Positions 36,401 to 48,100 of a stretch of DNA of 64,000 nt are shown here, one piece after another. The number at the start of each line of letters is the position of its first letter. Position 1 is the first letter of the stretch. The DNA is taken from the NCBI RefSeq assembly GCF_905475395.1, contig NC_058339.1:74986520-75050519 (forward strand), written 5' to 3'. Under the pieces are notes generated by a model. The model made no database searches. It saw only the letters and a list, made by a program, of their open reading frames with translations, and had not been told where the DNA came from. The DNA is from Chrysoperla carnea (lineage: Eukaryota; Arthropoda; Insecta; Neuroptera; Chrysopidae). Made by a program: the position numbers and the translations under genes.

Positions 36401-36621
36401 TTACCCTTTAGGATCTAAGTTGAGTCTTAAAGCAACCTGGAGAACTAATTCCAACCTTATGCCCCCCATCAAACTCTACAATTTTTGTTAAATTATTTTT
36501 GTATTGCCTAACTACAAAACGAGTTACTTGCTATAATAGATTAAAATGGTACTTTTTGTACATACATTGATTTTCGATGATTTTTTAAGATTTTTAAGTT
36601 TATATCTTGAATATTGAATAA

Positions 36622-37190
36622 AACAAGTGAAAACAAACAATTGATAGAGTTAATTTTTGAAACACCCTGTATAGACAGTATTGATGATCCAATCATTTGT
36701 TTTTTTTTTTTTTTACGTCATGTAAATAAAGAAAGGTATCCACTCTTAGATAGCCACACACATGTAACTGATATTCTCCTATAATACAGACTAAAAAATT
36801 TGCACCTAATTTTCGCCCTCGTGGGTAAACAGTGATGTTTACGAAAAAATGTTTCAAACAAAAGTTGTTTATTTTTTTATATTTAAACTTTTATTCTATC
36901 TCTAACGGTTTACAAGATGGGTCCTACGGACCCAAGACCGAATTGACCCATGTTGCTCATTTACGAACTCAACCTTAATTTTTATGTAAGTACACTACAA
37001 AAATTTCAACTTGATATCTCTTTTCGTTTTTGAGTTATCGTGTTGACACACAGACGGACAGACAACCAGAAATGGACTAATGAGGTGATTTTATGAACAC
37101 CTATACCAAAATTTTGTTCATAGTATCAATGTTTTTAAGCATTACAAACTTTGACTAAACTTAGTATACTTTCTATACATGGTATAAAAA
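36622..37190 (-). repeat. Family-R dispersed repeat, near-complete inverted copy
   Basis: It begins AACAAGTGAAAACAAACAAT and ends CTATACATGGTATAAAAA. Length and both ends agree with the copy at 6901-7455, which fixes the family's boundaries. Confidence 0.8.
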
Positions 37191-37438
37191 TGAAGTTACC
37201 AAATGTTTTATTTGCTCGAAGTCACTTGGGTTTTCCACCATCATTTCTAGATCTAGTAAATTGTTAATTTGACTAAATTCACTCGTTTTTCTAACACCAT
37301 CGAGTGCATACAACAATAATATCCAGGTATAGGTATGTACCTTTCACAAACCAAGAAAATTTCACACATTCAATATACAATAATATTTTTAATAATATTA
37401 TTGTATGTTAGTACAGGGTGTAAGCTTACTTAAAATTT

Positions 37439-37650
37439 TATCTTTTAGGAATAGCTTGTAGATCGTAAAGATAACTCCTAGATATACCAATCATGCTTGT
37501 GCTCGTCAGCCTTGTGCCATTTCTAACAAGTTCGTCGGCTTCACAATTTCCAGGAATTCCTCTGTGTCCCGGTACTCATTCTAGGTTTACATTTATTTGT
37601 GCCCCTCTTATTTAAAGACTTTCCTCAGTCCAGTGATCCCTTTGAGGTTA
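37439..37650 (-). pseudogene. LINE RNase H fragment
   Basis: The minus-strand reading VPGHRGIPGNCEADELVRNG is the last catalytic block of retrotransposon RNase H (W-VPGHxGIxGNExAD). Its tryptophan position is a stop here. Upstream frames are broken by stops. It could derive from the same kind of element as the fragment at 34820-35510, which lacks this domain. Confidence 0.7.
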
Positions 37651-38484
37651 AGTAGACTGAGCAAGGATTTTAGAGCTTTTCATCCAAATTTACCCTGGCG
37701 CTTGTACATCTTTCATGAAGCCCTGTTGTACCACCTGGACCATCCTTGTATATATTTTGTACAGAGAGATGCATTAAATTTGGTACACGTTGCCACTGTA
37801 TACAGAATGTTACAATAACAACAATGTATATTCTTTATAGACATTTTGTAACAATAGGAAGTAATCTTGATGTCGAATTTGCCATATTACCCATAAAAAA
37901 GTAGTCTTCATATCATGACAAAATTTGAAAGTGAAATTAAAAAAGATTAAAAAATGAAGAAGTTAAAAGCAATCAAAGATTGCATTCAAAAGTTGCCCGT
38001 TTTCTTTTAGCAAAACAAAGTTTTATATGTAATCTGTATGGCCATACACACGTATGACGTCACTAGTGGAAATCTTCCACTTTGTTTAATTAGGAATTTT
38101 AAACGTTCATATCTTGCATACTAGTAAAGATTGTTAAAAACCAACTTCACTTTTCTATTCGTAAAGTGAGAATTCATCATCTGAAGTGATAAAAAAAGTT
38201 TAGCACTATCCCCTATTTCAACTTAAACACTTGGTATTTGCCACAAAACGATAAGTTGTTATAAAGGTGATAGGTAGATTGTAAATAAGTGTTAGATACT
38301 ATATACTACCTATATAGTTACCTACTTATCTACTATATACATGTAATAGTAATAATGGTACCATTGGTACAATATGGTACATTAAAGTAGGTAGTTGAAT
38401 AGTAAGGTAATAGCACCTCATCATGATTCAGTTAAATCTAACACTTTTATTATATTATAAAATATACGCTTATATACAATAAGT

Positions 38485-38770
38485 ATAAAGGGTCGACCAT
38501 TTTAATCTATTATAGCCATAATAGATCGTTTTGTACCTAACCAATCAAAAAAAAATAACTTAATTAAACAAAAGTTGCAGAGTTTGATGGGAGACATCAT
38601 GTTCTTACATCAGATTGATCCTAGTTTTCCGAGTTGCTTTAATAGTCACTTTAGACTCTTAAAGGTAAGAGATAGACTAACACTTTAAATTAGGAAGTTT
38701 TAGAAAGATTTGTTCGTAAATCGTTAGCTTTCTGAAGGAATGAGGCATTTCCTCCGATAACTAATGAAAC
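38485..38770 (-). repeat. Inverted copy of the 36360-36560 sequence
   Basis: CCATTTTAATCTATTATAGC, AGAGTTTGATGGGAG, GAGTTGCTTTAATAG and GGTAAGAGATAGA occur in reverse order and strand relative to 36360-36560. Together with the foldback at 36028-36400 this is one repeat family. Confidence 0.6.
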
Positions 38771-39139
38771 ATTTCGAAAAAATGTTTAAATAAAAAAATA
38801 TTAGTTTCAAAATCAAATATGAGCCATAATATATTAAAATAATCCATCCTGTATATGTTACTAATAATGTGTATAACTAAAAGCTGTTATATACAGCTTT
38901 CAACGCACGTAATTAAAATAAAATGTAATTAAGAAATTAACTAATGTAACAGGCAAAGTTACGAAAAACCTGTTAATAAATTCGAGAAAACCGACAAAAA
39001 TGTTTTATCCTCAATTTTAATAAAAAAAATAATGTTCCAAACTAATCATATCCCAGAAAAAAAAAGAAAATTGAATAGAGAGTCCTTGATTTTCGTTTAA
39101 AAACCTCCTATTTCCGAGACACTACGGAGCTTAGTGAAT

Positions 39140-39365
39140 AGCTAAACTAAAAAACCGATAAAGTGTGAGCCAGGCTCGCACTCGAAAGGTTCCGTTCCAT
39201 TGTACAAGATATAACACCATGTACTTATAGCGGCAATAGTAATACACACTTTGTCAAAATTTCAGCTGTCGAACTATTGCGGTTTATGAGATATAGTCCG
39301 CTAGCAGATAGACGGGCGGGCAGTGGAGTTCTTTTGGTTACCCTTTGGGCCAAAGCCCTAAAAAC
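39140..39365 (+). repeat. Arthropod dispersed repeat (CCCTTTGGG type)
   Basis: CAAAATTTCAGCTGTCGAAC, GAGATATAGTCCGCTAGCAG, GACGGGCGGGCAGTGGAGTT and ACCCTTTGGG...CCCTAAAAA form the order known from a very widespread non-coding arthropod repeat. Confidence 0.65.
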
Positions 39366-39709
39366 TAATATAAATGATTTTTATAATATAAAATAATTAA
39401 TATTTTTCAACTAATATTTTTTTACTGTTTCTTCTAAGAAAATTCACTCATACTACGCTTTGCCATCGGATTGAATTGTATGGAACAATTTACACTATAA
39501 TGAGTATGTAATTGGTGTGACCTTTAAGACTTAAACCCACCACGATATGTATTTTTCGGTTAATATTATTATTTATCTAATCTCATAGTTTTTTATTACT
39601 TACTCTTTTATTTGTTTTTCAAGCGAAAATTATCAAAATATGTCAATGCCTTTATTAGCCTAGATTATCAGGATTACCCTATACATTTTATACTCTAACT
39701 ACAGTAAAA

Positions 39710-40181
39710 CTCGATAAGTTAAAGTTTAGATGAAACGAGAAACTACGATCATTTTACTAATTTGATAAGATGAATTTCTTACAATATTTTTTTATTAGGC
39801 AAACATATTAGTTTTTACAGATGCTTTCCTAATAATTATCATATAATTACTATTTTTAATACATGTTCTCAAAATATTAATTTATTAACTAACTTTTGAT
39901 TTTTTCCTACGAAATTTGTTGTTTGTTGTTTTTATCCACGGATAAAAGTTAGCCACGAGGGCGGAATTCCACACGGATCAAGCTAGATAACTTTATTAAA
40001 ATGTTAATAATAATTGATTATATATAAAATTCGATTTTTGCTCGGGGATGTATACACTAATCAAATCAATTTAAAAAAAAATTAATCAAATTGATGCACT
40101 GTAAGTTAAGGCGCATGATTATGCCTAATCTGCCTTACGTTTTTATGTTAACAAGATGTGAATTATCGAGGTTTTGCTGTA
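39710..40181. mobile_element. Pogo/Tigger-like non-autonomous element, about 470 bp
   Basis: The ends TACAGTAAAACTCGATAA and TTATCGAGGTTTTGCTGTA are inverted with TA at both borders, the hallmark of pogo-type elements. The interior has no transposase frame. Confidence 0.75.
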
Positions 40182-40461
40182 TTTAGAACTTTCTGTTCAA
40201 ATATATTTCATACTTAAAAACACACAAATTACTGCGAAATATTCTATTTTTAACACTATGGAAAAATTCATTGAACTAGACGCTAATTAATATTAAAATA
40301 AAAATAATAATCACCCATTCGATAAAAATTTTGAAAAACAAAAAAAAATTACGAAGAAAATATAGGCAATGGGTATGACATCATAGCAGCCTCGCACATA
40401 AATACGTTTCCATTATTACCCGTCTGCGGGACGTAAAGGAGTGGTAATGTTTTCATCAGTC

Positions 40462-40482
40462 TATGTATGTATGTATGTATGT
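40462..40482. repeat. (TATG)n microsatellite
   Basis: About five TATG/TGTA units in a row. Confidence 0.9.
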
Positions 40483-40608
40483 TTCTTTGTGGCGTTCTAG
40501 AGACCGAACTCATGGCCTGATTTAGGTGATTCTTACGTCAATTGACTTGTCGAATTGTGAAAAAGAAAAAAACGATAGTCCTAACTTAAAAGTGTAAAAT
40601 AAAAAAAC

Positions 40609-40614
<6 letters not shown>

Positions 40615-40646
<32 letters not shown>
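40615..40646. repeat. Poly(A) run of 32
   Basis: An uninterrupted A run. It may be a retroelement tail, but no element body is recognisable upstream. Confidence 0.9.
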
Positions 40647-40648
<2 letters not shown>

Positions 40649-40689
40649 GATTTCGTTAAATAAAAACTGAAAAGAAAAAAACAAATCCA

Positions 40690-40795
40690 GTAGTTTACAT
40701 AGCGCCTTTAACAGTCGGGGCAAATATTTGGACAGTTCAAGATTTTCATGAGTTCCAGCTGTTAAAGTCGCTATGCAAATTACTCTACTTGTTTT
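40690..40795. repeat. Short foldback (stem about 28 bp)
   Basis: TAGTTTACATAGCGCCTTTAACAG mirrors CTGTTAAAGTCGCTATGCAAATTACTCTA with a roughly 45-bp loop. Confidence 0.6.
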
Positions 40796-41902
40796 TCCTT
40801 TCCAATTTTTATTTACCGCCTTCGGGGTTTTTGATTTTATGATTTTTTTTTTTTTTTAAATTCTATAAATGAATAATAAATTATAAGACCAAGCCTAGTA
40901 TTTGACAGTTATGCCCGAAAGGCTGAAAATCTGATACACTATTGTAAAAGTCGTGTCTAACATTTTTTTTTCTCTACAAAAATTCTTTTAGAAGGACTCT
41001 TTTCTTTCAGGGTCGTGGAAAATTTTTGATTGTACGTCAAGCTTAAAATTAATGAACAACGATAATTTTTCTCTGGAAACTCCATGGAAGAGGAAATTTT
41101 TAAAAGCTGTTAGATACAACTATGACAAAAGAAAGAACAACCTCTTGAATTTTTATCTGTTCGGTAATGGCGTTTTTTCAAATATGCTTTTAATTTTTTA
41201 GATCAGTCCCTAGTTCGCAAAGTGGATCATGACTACTTCGATAATTCTCAATCACGTTTACTACGAAAAATAATGATTGGACGATTGTTTTTTTGCACGC
41301 AAACTTGAATCTTGAAGCCATTTATCCTACGATCGATAATAGATTCAAAACTGAAACAAAATTAATAGCGTCAGAATTTGTACATAATTTTAGCCGAGAC
41401 AGAGTAGCAAAAGTCTACGTAGATGAATTTTTAACACTTTTCGAATCGGCGTTAAATTTAAGTTGAATGACTAACCCGTATTTGAGTCTCGACCCATTTT
41501 CGGACTAGGGATCTATCTATGAAATATTTATGATTACACAACCTGAGATCGTTTGTTTGATCTGCATTCATCATTGAATAAGTGCGGCTGTTGGTCGATT
41601 GGCATAGATATTTTTAAACATAAAATGTATTAACACAAAAATTGAACTCCCACCCATTAAAACGTTCAATACAGTTTTTAGTTTAAAGTGTATTAGAACT
41701 GGAGAGCAGTGTTACAAATTAATTACGTATCTTTATTTTTCGACTTTTATGCTAGCTACCGTCGAGTTTACCCGCTTAAGAACAAAATTACCCCTTAAAA
41801 AATTACAGAAAATCGAAAACAAAATATTGGAACTATGTTCCTTATCACACTATTCTGATTTGTTTGCGGGCTGGGAGGTAAAACCTAGAAAAGTGTAACA
41901 TA

Positions 41903-42428
41903 AACAAGTGAAAACAAACAATTGACTGAGATAATTCTTGAAATACCATGTATAGACAGTGTTGATTACTCTGTCACATTACACATACATACATGTCACA
42001 CATATATAATCGATATTCCCACATAATACATACTATAGATATTTACGAAAAAATGTTTCAAACAAAAGTTGTTTATTTTTGGATAAGAAATATTTTTTAC
42101 ATTTAAACTTTTATTCTATCTCTATCCGTTTACAAGATGGATCCTACTGAACCAAGATCCAATTGACCTATGTTGTTCATTTATGAACTCTACCTCACTT
42201 TTAACGTCCTAAGCACCCTATAAATTTCAAAAATTTCAGCTTGATATCTCTTTTCGTTTTTGAGTAATCGTGATGATAGACGGACAGGCGACAGACGACA
42301 GACAGACAACCGGAAATGGACTAACTATACCAAAATATTTTTCGTAACATCAATATTTTTAAGCGTTACAAACTTGGGACTGAACTTAATATACCTTGAT
42401 ATATTTTATATATACATGGTATAAAAAT
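41903..42428 (-). repeat. Family-R dispersed repeat, inverted copy
   Basis: It begins AACAAGTGAAAACAAACAAT and ends ATACATGGTATAAAAATG. A small internal deletion removes the GTTTACCCGTGAGGGCGC region. Confidence 0.78.
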
Positions 42429-43550
42429 GAGTTGTGAAAGTGAGTTATCAGAAGAAGATAATAGAGATAATTATATCCTTTACAAGGAAATTTTATGTTA
42501 TGCCATAATAAATATCCTGATCAAACTAAATGTAATGTATTCATATATTGGGTTGACTACTAAATCAGAATCAATTAATTACATACCGTAAAAAGAAAAA
42601 AGTTGCTATAAAATTATATTCTTTAAAGAATAAAACAATTATTTGACTTCTAAAATTAATACGTTAAATTTAAATATAAATTTATTGTATTATCATCGGC
42701 CCTTGATACGTAATCGTATAGTTTGGAATAAGTTAAAATTGATGTCTTCGATTTTATAACATTGTCAGTTACAATTGAAATAATTATTATACGCGCGATG
42801 AAAATTATCGATTGAAAAATGATGTATAAATAAATATTGAATACAATGACCTCCTGCTCTATATAATGTGTATGATCTCATATCTCTCAACTAAACTACT
42901 AAACTACCGGTGTCATCCAGCCCAGCATCCAGAGACTAGAGAGTGGTAACATCTTCAATGATACATACAAAACATACATACATCCACACATAACATACAT
43001 GTACGAGTCGAGTTAGTTTTAAAAATATAACTGAGCTTACAACAAATACAAAACATATTCAAACTAAAAAACATATAAAACAGAACTCAGATAGACTTCA
43101 CTGTTGTTGCAAAACGCATTTGATAATAATAATAATAATAAAACATTATAACGCGATACGCGCAAATACAACGTAATAACAATTTAAAAAAAAAAACTAT
43201 TTTATTTTCAAAATTTCATTGCTTGTGTGTGTTTGTGTTTCTTTTTTATGAAATTGTGCGAAATTTTAAAGTGTGAACAGTTAATTTTTACTGGAAGTGG
43301 AGAAAACGAAATAAATATTCTAATTGTAAAGTTTTTTCTGTTTAATAAAAAAATTTTAAAAAAATTTATTTGGACGCGGTCAGATTTGAACCTACGTTCC
43401 TAAGTCAAGTTTTCAAAATAATTAAAAGGGATTTTTTATATTTTATCATATTAGAATATTCGTTGATGAGCAGGGTTTTCAAAAATGGTAAAATACGATA
43501 GTTATTAGGGAAGAAATCTGTTCAAATTTTTCATTTGTAATAATTTATTT

Positions 43551-44195
43551 TTATACCCTGTATACCTATATGAAATATATATCAAGGTATACTAAGTTTA
43601 GTCCCAAGTTTGTAACGCTTAGAAATATTGTCCATTTCAACACGGTTCCACAAAACGAAAAGAGATATGAAGCTGAAATTTTTATAGCATGCTCAGTTAT
43701 ATAAAGTAAATTTGAGTTCGTAAATGAACAACATAGGTCAATTAGATCTTGGGTCTGTAGAACCCATCTTGTAAACCGTTAGAGATAGAACAAAAGTTTA
43801 CATATACAAAATTTTTCTTTAAAAAAAATAACAACTTTTGTTCGAAATATTTTTGTGTAAACATTACTGGTTACCCGTAAGGGCGCTAATTAGCACAATA
43901 ACTTCAGTGTCCATTTTCTATAAAACTATAACTATAAAGATAGGGAGTTGAAAATTGCAGGTAGTCTTGTGAAAAATTCTCGTAAAACGGAAAAGTATTC
44001 TCGAAAAGACTTTTGAACATTTTCGAAATCTTCGAAAACAAAAAAACAAATGGTGGCCGACCGAAAGGCCACCATAATTGTATTGTTTTTTTAAACTTTT
44101 CTAATTTATTAAAACTGATTCAAGCGCTGACATTCATTTCTATACAAGGTATTTCAACAATTAACTCAGTCAATTGATTGTTTTCACTTGTTTTA
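43551..44195 (+). repeat. Family-R repeat with a hairpin insertion
   Basis: It runs from TTATACCCTGTATACCTATA to ATTGTTTTCACTTGTTTTAT. About 200 bp of unrelated sequence, including a 9-bp stem hairpin at 44050-44075, separates its body from its 3' end. Confidence 0.7.
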
Positions 44196-44518
44196 TTTAT
44201 TTCCAAAATTTTTATAACAGATTGGTTCCATAAAATGATTTTTGCTCGAATCCTACATATCTCGGGGGTGATTTCTTGAACTGTTTTTCTTATTATTTGT
44301 TCTAAATGGCCTACATGTCTAAACAACCATTAACATTCTTATCGAATTTTTTCAATTTGTGAACAGCCTGTACATTCGATGTCGAAAGTGAATAGCTGAA
44401 TGTTAATATTTTCGAAAGCAGAGATTTTTTATAAAGAATAACTGTTTTTCGTAAACCTTATATTTAAAAAAGTTTTCCATATGTAGCCAATTTAAGTGGT
44501 CACTCTGTATATTATAGG

Positions 44519-44596
44519 GTTGCAACGAATATTCGATATTATGCCACTTTTGGTTGGACGATGATTATTGATCGAATATTGAATATTCGTTGCAAC
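44519..44596. mobile_element. 78-bp foldback element (GTTGCAACGAATATTCG ends)
   Basis: GTTGCAACGAATATTCGATA and TATTGAATATTCGTTGCAAC are nearly perfect inverted ends around about 35 bp. It is probably a minimal MITE; GTTGCAACGAATATTCG ends recall hAT-type MITEs, but no 8-bp target duplication was seen. Confidence 0.6.
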
Positions 44597-44827
44597 ACTA
44601 ATATATTGTGCTATGACCTTAAAAAAAAACCCTAAAATATTACGTTTTAAGAATTTACAATTAGCTAAAAATAAGTGTGTTATAACTTTCTGACTGGCAT
44701 AAAAATAATTACGTGTATTGTGTTTTTTTTTTTCATACAAAAGTTGTACGTGTAAATAAACGAAATCAAAACGTCTTCTAAAAAAGACTTAAAACATGAT
44801 TATACATCAAACAATATTGAAACAACA

Positions 44828-45166
44828 ATGGATAAATCATCATCCCAAAAACAACAATCGAATGATATTAATAAACAAACAATTAATAATAAAATTATTA
44901 AAAATATTATCAATAATTCAACAACAACAAATCATAATAAAAATAATTTAAAAAATCCAACAGATACTAAAATCAATAATGATTTTGAAATAATCAATAA
45001 TCATCGTATTGATTTAAAATCGAAATATGTATTAATGGATGCTGTTAAAGATTATATAAATAGTGATCAAAAACAAATGTATGATGTATATAATTATATA
45101 TTTAATAATCATTTTATACAACAATTAACTATACAACAATTAAATGTACAAGATTCAACTGGACGT
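44828..45166 (+). CDS. Ankyrin gene coding exon 1
   Basis: It has 113 codons beginning MDKSSSQKQQSND. The first half is Asn/Lys-rich; the second half (YVLMDAVKDYINSDQKQMYD) looks structured. The donor GTAAGT follows TGR in phase 0. The ATG is preceded by an AT-rich leader with no clear acceptor, so a spliced 5' UTR further upstream is possible. Confidence 0.85.
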
Positions 45167-48100
45167 GTAAGTATAATACATATTTATTTTTATGATGAAA
45201 ACTAATTGTTGTGTATATGTTTGTTTATTGTGTACTAACCTGGAAATTATTTGTGTATTCGACTGAATGTTGAATTTATTATGAATTTAAATACGAGTGG
45301 ATGCTCAACGGTATTGAGTATGCAAAACTTGTGAGCAATATTCCAATAAACGAGCAGAAAAAAAGATGAAATCTCTAAATTTTGAACTATAGAACCGATT
45401 TCGATGAAAATTTGGGATTAAGATTTGTTCACCCTCTAGATCAATAGTTATATCGTGCCCAGTGGTGCTTTTACCCAAGGATTTTTAAGTGTATAAAAAT
45501 ATATATTGAAAATGACAACGGGAATCAATAGACGAATTCTAAGCAAAAAGTGTGATTTAAGTATATTTCGAAAAGATAATTCTTTTACTAAAATTCGGAG
45601 TATTTAACGTTAAATAACTGAAAAATTAAACGTTTTTTGAAAAAAAGTATTTTGTACACTTTTTAAATATACTATAAAAAACCCTAAAAAAAATAGTTTC
45701 AAGCCATTTGCACGAGTTATAACGCAAAGAAAGTTTCTCGTAACTTTTTTTGATATGTTATTCAGTACAAAACTCATGAATTTCTTACGGGAATTAAAAG
45801 TAATACTTGCCACTTTCCCATTTCCTTTATTTAGGTACTAACAATATGCTCTAGTTCTAGCAGTTTTGGATATATATTTTTTGAAATATTGGAATTTAAA
45901 TGCAAAAAATATTTCGAAAAAAACATGTCTTTATCGTTAAATAACTCGAAAAATTATAAAGTTACAAAAAAAAAGTTTGGAAGGTAAAATATTCAGCGGA
46001 AAAAAAGCTCAATTTTTTCCCTCTCAACTTATTCCTTGCATTTAAATTGCAATATTTCGAAGTCTATAAATCCGAAACAAATACTTTTTGAGCATGTTGT
46101 CAATACCTAAAAAAAGTAAATTTGAAAGCGGCAAGCATTAATTTTAGTTCCCGTGATAAATTCATCGGTTTTTATGGTAAATCAAACATAAAAAAAAAGT
46201 ACGAGAAACTTTTTTTAAAACTCCGTTAATTTTCGTGAAAATGACTTGGAACTTTATTCATTTTGAAGGTTTTCTATATTACATTAAAAACTGTTTTATA
46301 TACTTTTTCCGATTTTTCTAACAAGCAACAGTTGAATAATACCACTAAAATAGTGACATAAGTTTCTACTCCATCATAGGCTCACGGTATATTAAGTTTT
46401 GTATATTTTTAAGGCAAAGTTTTTTTTTGAGTTAACTATTGTAATTACGAAGAATGGATCTATTCATGAGAAAAGCCCTTTACTACCTACTGCATACTCA
46501 ATGCCAGCTATCCATTGCTTTTAAATATTGTGCAATATTTTAATATCCTGCACAATCTATCTTTTACTCCAGTAAATCTTAATTTATACAGGAATGATTT
46601 TGATTATAAAACGAAGTTCAAAGCACTAGAAGTACTTCGCGGAGTTTTTGTTTTATGGTTTAAAAAATTTTTTTTTTTAAATATAATGACGATTTTTCAC
46701 TCCAAATTTTCTCAATAAGATTGATACTCAGCTATGCAAATTCTTATCTCCGTTCATGGTTCACTCGTGCAGATCGTATAAAATTTGTTTATATTATTTA
46801 AAAAAATGACGTCATCAAAATCCAAAAAAATTAATTTTGCTCTATCACATCCAATTTTAATAAACCAAGCATGGAATTATACTAAATTTGGGTCATACTT
46901 TTCAAGTTTGTGGTCAAATTTAACTTATCTATACAACTTTTGCAGATAATGGGATCTTGGTACCGGTATAACCAACAAAGGTGAATGTTAGTTAAAATTA
47001 ACATCAGAAATGAAAAGTTTGACCCAAAATTAGTGGGTTTCAAAAAAATTTCCATTCAGATCGGATAAAATTTAGGTGTATTATAAAAAAAATCGAGTTT
47101 TTGAACTTTATGACGTAATTAAAATCCAAAAAAATTAATTTTGCTATGTTACATCCAAATTATATCCAATTTTAATAAACCAAGTATGAAATTATACTAA
47201 ATTTGGGTCATACTTTTCAAGTTTGTGGTCAAATTTAACTTATCTATAAAAGTTTTGAAGATAATGGGGCTTTGGTACTGACATTTTAACTTTATGACGT
47301 CATAAAAATCCAAAAAAATTAATTTTACTATATCACATCCAAATTACATCCAATTTTAATAAACCAAACATGGAATTATACTAAATTTTGATCATATTTT
47401 TCAAATTTGTGAATCAAATTTGAACAAAGGTGAATGTTAGCTTAAAAATATCAGAAAACATCAGAAATGAAAAGTTTTGTTTTTAAATTATTTTTCATGC
47501 CTTGTTAGCTATGTACAGATTATAATTATTAGATAGTTTTGCCATTGGTAACACCAAGACCAAGCCAGATATTATTTTAAGTAGAAGAAAACATTTTCAA
47601 CTCGTGGTTGTAATTATAATATACGTAATTTACTTCAATAATAAAAGAATGTAATGTTAATTTACCAGACAGACATTCGGTTTATTTACTAGCGCGCAAA
47701 CTGCATTAGTTAACGCAACCGCTCTCAGGTTCAAGACATATTTCATCACTACTTACTAAATTCAATCAGGAAAGAAATATCTGTAATTCAGCCTTCTTAA
47801 AATAAACTCTGGAAAACATTGCCAGCTCTCCCCTCGTACCACATGCAGATAAGTGATTAAGTATTCCAGTAAATAAAATTTTTAAATTTTTACCATATCT
47901 AATTACCTATTCATATTTATTATATGTATACTGATGAGATTCAAGGTTTATTTAATTTACTTTTATTCACAAAAATAATTATTTAATTTTTAGTATAAAT
48001 ATACAAAAAAAATAACAATTTGTAATTAACATCAAAAATAAACCAAAAAAAACACAGAAAAAATCTTGTTAATTAGTATTTCCAAAAAAAAATCAATTAA

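Larger units (their letters stand above)
42430..44827. other. Upstream region of the ankyrin gene
   Basis: AT-rich with a family-R copy. The stretch 42880-43320 (CACCCATCCAGCCCAGCATC-like pyrimidine/purine-mixed sequence, GCGATACGCGCAAATACAAC) is less AT-rich and could hold a promoter or untranslated exon; no specific element can be named. A fragment near 43376-43400 resembles the 3' arm of a tRNA on the minus strand but has no tRNA body. Confidence 0.4.

Noticed and set aside
37597-37818. 73-codon plus-strand frame
   Set aside because: It is antisense to the decayed LINE RNase H region, so it is a shadow.
43376-43400. tRNA-like 3' arm on the minus strand (GGTTCAAATCTGACCGCGTCC)
   Set aside because: The T-arm-like and acceptor-like words are present, but there is no matching 5' acceptor strand, D-arm or anticodon arm; at most a SINE fragment.
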